Shown here in pieces: positions 63,117-64,000 of a stretch of 64,000 nucleotides of DNA (position 1 is its first letter; every line of letters begins with the position of its first letter). Position numbers and translations under genes: made by a program. The DNA comes from Allomuricauda sp. CP2A (lineage in GTDB: Bacteria; Bacteroidota; Bacteroidia; Flavobacteriales; Flavobacteriaceae). The stretch covers positions 1 to 64,000 of the forward strand of contig NZ_LXTT01000117.1 of NCBI RefSeq assembly GCF_001683915.1. Direction: 5' to 3'. The notes beneath the pieces are model-generated. The model ran no database searches, had not been told where the DNA came from, and was given only the letters and a program-made list of their open reading frames with translations.

Positions 63117-64000
63117 ATGAAGTACTACATCATCGCTGGCGAAGCTTCAGGGGACCTGCACGGTTCCAACCTCATCAAGGGTCTTAAAAAAGAGGACCCC
63201 TCTGCTGAAATACGGTGTTGGGGCGGCGACCTGATGCAACAAGCAGGCGGGCAGTTGGCCAAGCATTACAAGGATATGGCCTTTATGGGATTTTTGGAAG
63301 TGGTCATGAACATTCCAACCATCTTCAAGAACATTGCTTTTTGCAAGGAGGATATTAAAAAGTTCAATCCCGATGTGGTCATTTTCATTGATTTTTCTGG
63401 TTTCAATCTTCGGATTGCCAAATGGGCCAAGAAAAATGGATTCAAGACCAACTATTACATTTCTCCCCAAATTTGGGCATCAAGGGAAGGCCGAATCAAA
63501 AAAATAAAGCGGGATATTGATGCCATGTACGTCATCCTCCCCTTTGAAAAAGAATTTTACGAAAAAAAGCATGGCTACCCGGTTCAATTTGTGGGACACC
63601 CGCTTATCGATGCCATTGAAAATACCCCAATTGTTGATGAGGCCACTTTTAGAAAGGAAAATGGTTTGGATGCCGAAAAACCCATCATTGCATTGCTTCC
63701 CGGAAGTCGAAGGCAAGAGGTCCAAAAAATGTTGGATGTAATGCTCTCCATCAAAGGGGATTTTCCGGACTATCAATTTGTCATCGCGGGAGCACCCAGT
63801 CTCCCCGATGAATTCTATTCACCTTTTTTAAAAGGTAACAAAGTGGGTTACATTTCCAACAAAACCTACTCGCTTTTGAAGCACTCACATGCGGCATTGG
63901 TGACCAGCGGAACGGCCACTTTGGAGACAGCCCTTTTTGAAATCCCTCAAGTAGTATGCTATAAAGGCAATTGGATTTCCTACCAAATCGCCAAGCGAAT
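63117..64000 (+). CDS. lpxB: Lipid-A-disaccharide synthase, truncated by the window end
   Basis: The first 294 residues of LpxB (family length about 370) are present. The GT-B N-terminal strand is YIIAGEASGDLHGSNLI; the substrate-binding loop DFSGFNLRIAKW and LPGSRRQEVQKMLDVML follow, then the acceptor-side SGTATLETALFEIPQVVCYKG. It joins two acylated glucosamine units in lipid A synthesis. The C-terminal end lies beyond position 64000. Confidence 0.93.
   Translation, partial: MKYYIIAGEASGDLHGSNLIKGLKKEDPSAEIRCWGGDLMQQAGGQLAKHYKDMAFMGFLEVVMNIPTIFKNIAFCKEDIKKFNPDVVIFIDFSGFNLRIAKWAKKNGFKTNYYISPQIWASREGRIKKIKRDIDAMYVILPFEKEFYEKKHGYPVQFVGHPLIDAIENTPIVDEATFRKENGLDAEKPIIALLPGSRRQEVQKMLDVMLSIKGDFPDYQFVIAGAPSLPDEFYSPFLKGNKVGYISNKTYSLLKHSHAALVTSGTATLETALFEIPQVVCYKGNWISYQIAKR

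Overview
The window looks like a chromosomal segment from a marine-type Flavobacteriaceae bacterium (Bacteroidota), possibly close to Muricauda/Flagellimonas. The genus is an inference from gene order and protein style. The evidence is a complete gldKLMN gliding/type IX secretion cluster, many Bacteroidota-only families (LptE-like lipoprotein, HYC_CC_PP protein, DUF983, CPXCG protein, GldK-type lipoprotein) and promoters of the Bacteroidota form (TTG, about 21 nt, TAnnTTTG) instead of Shine-Dalgarno-led genes.

Layout. (1) 1-230: the 3' half of an initiator tRNA-Met without its 5' half, followed by a hairpin terminator; this reads as the attachment-site scar of an island lying left of the window. 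(2) 0.2-8.8 kb: accessory metabolic genes (secreted EEP hydrolase, PQQ dehydrogenase with an inserted cytochrome c, double-cupin protein, AraC regulator, DUF885 peptidase, CPXCG protein) and one candidate small RNA. (3) 8.8-14.5 kb: three-gene HAE1-type RND efflux operon. (4) 14.7-19.3 kb: plant-type LRR protein, ABC-F ATPase, DUF983 protein, FAD oxidoreductase. (5) 19.4-27.9 kb: gldK-gldL-gldM-gldN with its terminator, preceded by an arginase-fold protein that has lost metal ligands and by topA. (6) 28-36.3 kb: LVIVD lipoprotein, then a plus-strand run miaB, sigma-54 activator, lptE, TPR-like protein, secG, groS, groL. (7) 36.3-37.9 kb: a 31-residue lysine-rich microprotein and a GH18 glycosidase. 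(8) 37.9-49.3 kb: eight-gene copper/silver detoxification cluster on the minus strand. (9) 49.4-57.1 kb: fRMsr-like GAF protein, purH and the rod-shape operon mreB-mreC-mreD-mrdA-rodA. (10) 57.1-64 kb: secreted nuclease, GH29 fucosidase, tail-specific protease, and surE, a small membrane protein and a truncated lpxB.

How the parts work together. The copper cluster combines a CusCBA-type export pump, a CopA P-type ATPase, metal-binding lipoproteins and an AraC protein fused to a metal-binding HMA-like domain. Its CPM(x)C...CPxCGM metal module recurs in three proteins. The sigma-54 activator lies about 2 kb upstream of groS, whose leader carries a sequence with sigma-54 -24/-12 spacing. Several intergenic gaps are filled by structured dispersed repeats, including the gap inside groS-groL. 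Two copies of one MITE-like repeat have the same core orientation but exchanged end arms.

No CRISPR array, prophage or complete insertion sequence was seen. The least explained items are the tRNA scar, the core-flipped repeat, the candidate small RNA at 8.5 kb, the microprotein, the arginase-like pseudoenzyme beside the gliding genes and the sigma-54-like groES promoter.
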